From Bacteroidales bacterium (GTDB lineage Bacteria > Bacteroidota > Bacteroidia > Bacteroidales > VadinHA17), in the NCBI GenBank assembly GCA_003141715.1, contig PLNF01000035.1, forward strand, positions 68,498 to 132,497: a stretch of 64,000 nucleotides of DNA. Reading direction: 5' to 3'. Each line of letters opens with the position of its first letter. Within the stretch, counting starts at the first letter, position 1. The notes under the pieces are model-generated. The model was not told where the DNA came from. It did no database searches and saw only the letters and a program-made list of their open reading frames with translations. A program made the position numbers and the translations under genes. Positions 63,601 through 64,000 of the stretch are shown in pieces.

Positions 63601-64000
63601 AAGTCTGGGCAGGACAGATAGTCTCGCCGCCTGTAAGAATTGCAAGAGGGTTAGGATTAACCAGGACCTCAACTACATTACTGTAAACCGGCATGCATAT
63701 GCCTGAAGTGATCATTCGCCTGTAGTATAAAGTGCTGGTTGCACCTGTAGTTAGTGTGTAAGTGCTTATTGTTGCTCCAGCAATATTGAAGAAAGGCCCG
63801 GTTGCAATTGTAGCATATTGCCACTGATAGTTATAAGCGCCCGGTCCCCCTGTTGCAGCAACAGTTTCGCTGAGCGGTGCCGGAATAACACCACTACAGA
63901 CCACCTGGTTGATACCAATAGTTCCTGGTGTAAGCACTCCGGGTTGTGTAACATTTACAGTAGCCTGGACAGAACATCCATGAAAGTCAGTGAGAGTAAC
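60668..64000 (-). CDS. PKD/Ig-repeat surface protein with T9SS gliding-motility-associated C-terminal domain (N-terminus beyond window)
   Basis: Frame open to base 64000; repeated FWWDFGDGSPKDS / WLWRFGDGATSTDQSPTHTY PKD motifs; CTD YKLQIFNRLGVLIFESEDINKPWNGYYHNKLCQQGVYVWYVEGKYANG. Confidence 0.93.
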   Translation of the reverse strand, partial: VTLTDFHGCSVQATVNVTQPGVLTPGTIGINQVVCSGVIPAPLSETVAATGGPGAYNYQWQYATIATGPFFNIAGATISTYTLTTGATSTLYYRRMITSGICMPVYSNVVEVLVNPNPLAILTGGETICPAQTSILNVNMMVGTAPFDVVIANLGTINGYNSGDDIIVSPATTTTYTLTSVTDHNGCVANTSTNLIGSATVTVRALPAITTSPVSKTICEYGLVAFNVAATGADLTYQWYVNTGSGFNAVADGGVYFGATNSTLSLFGATRLMTGYVYHVVVIGCSSSVTSADATLTVNQAPEITTQPKDTTACMNAGAAFSITATGTGVVYQWQVNKGAGFINVVDDANFSGSALNTLTITNAQAAFNNYIFRIILTGTCGIPVYSNFAVLRVNIPPSITLNPVDKATCDGTGPVVFTANGTGIIDSLRWEVFSGGVWSDVHDDAIYSGSTSQQLTLAAVPLALNGNQYRLALKAKCITVNTTAATLTVNPNPVVDFSAIDPIHACGNVPLVMNGNPTGGSGIWSTHLWTGDIGPLNNYFVQSPTFNSQIAGTYALNYKVKDSKGCYGNGDVTVLVDAPDATYTQDKSNACTPATVTFTKDMTGIAKFWWDFGDGSPKDSVNANPVHVFTNVNPSSIEYSNVKLTVRSPGGCLDSFTSTVTVYPAIDATFTASTAIICSGNQIVFTTLPGASKYFWDFGDGVNGYFTNSTNHLYTNFTAAPVVHTVTLTTTSFYNCTDVKTLDITVMPVPLPQFTALPVLQIYNAAGNPVTFTNTTNPGTWTWLWRFGDGATSTDQSPTHTYTVLGTFDVVLSVSNANCSDSVTHSITVTPIPPVANFDLIPSGCSPLNIEINNTSLNTNTPGTTYMWDFGDGGASTAKNPTYTYFDPGTFRVELTVTGPGGVSSYSQVVNSYPSPKANFQVSPTVVFVNDEKVRMFNLTQGADSYLWEFGDGDTSKVKEPYHKYMEEGVYDITLWAYLNNVVNGVTITCSDKFVLSPAVTVEPSGVLRFSTVFTPNLNGPVEMDHLPTGGTEIDQFFFPGIREKVITYKLQIFNRLGVLIFESEDINKPWNGYYHNKLCQQGVYVWYVEGKYANGQPFKKVGDVTLLH

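Overview
The window is Bacteroidetes chromosome (probably Bacteroidales/Marinilabiliales-like, judged from gene content only). The first ~10 kb carries topA, a degenerate arginase-family protein and a type IX secretion/gliding operon (porP/sprF-like, gldK, gldL, gldM, gldN). Next come housekeeping blocks: Mla-type ABC genes, trpS, rbfA, rpoN, asnS, gldA, metK, a metY-hom-metH-metF operon, cysS, ispG and rnr. A SAM-I-like riboswitch precedes metY and a SAM-II-like element precedes metK. From ~47 kb the content is accessory: a PqqD / HPr-kinase-like / S24-like peptidase / ABC exporter / NTP_transf_5 module, small nuclease-like genes embedded in interspersed repeats, an orphan structured-RNA candidate ending in a strong terminator, and a compact bacteriocin-like locus. 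That locus has HlyD, a C39-peptidase ABC transporter, an HTH regulator, three double-glycine leader peptides of 46-55 aa that are missing from the supplied ORF track, and a CPBP protease. The window ends inside a large PKD/Ig-repeat, T9SS-sorted surface protein (CHU_C-type C-terminus). All calls come from reading the sequence; no database search was run.
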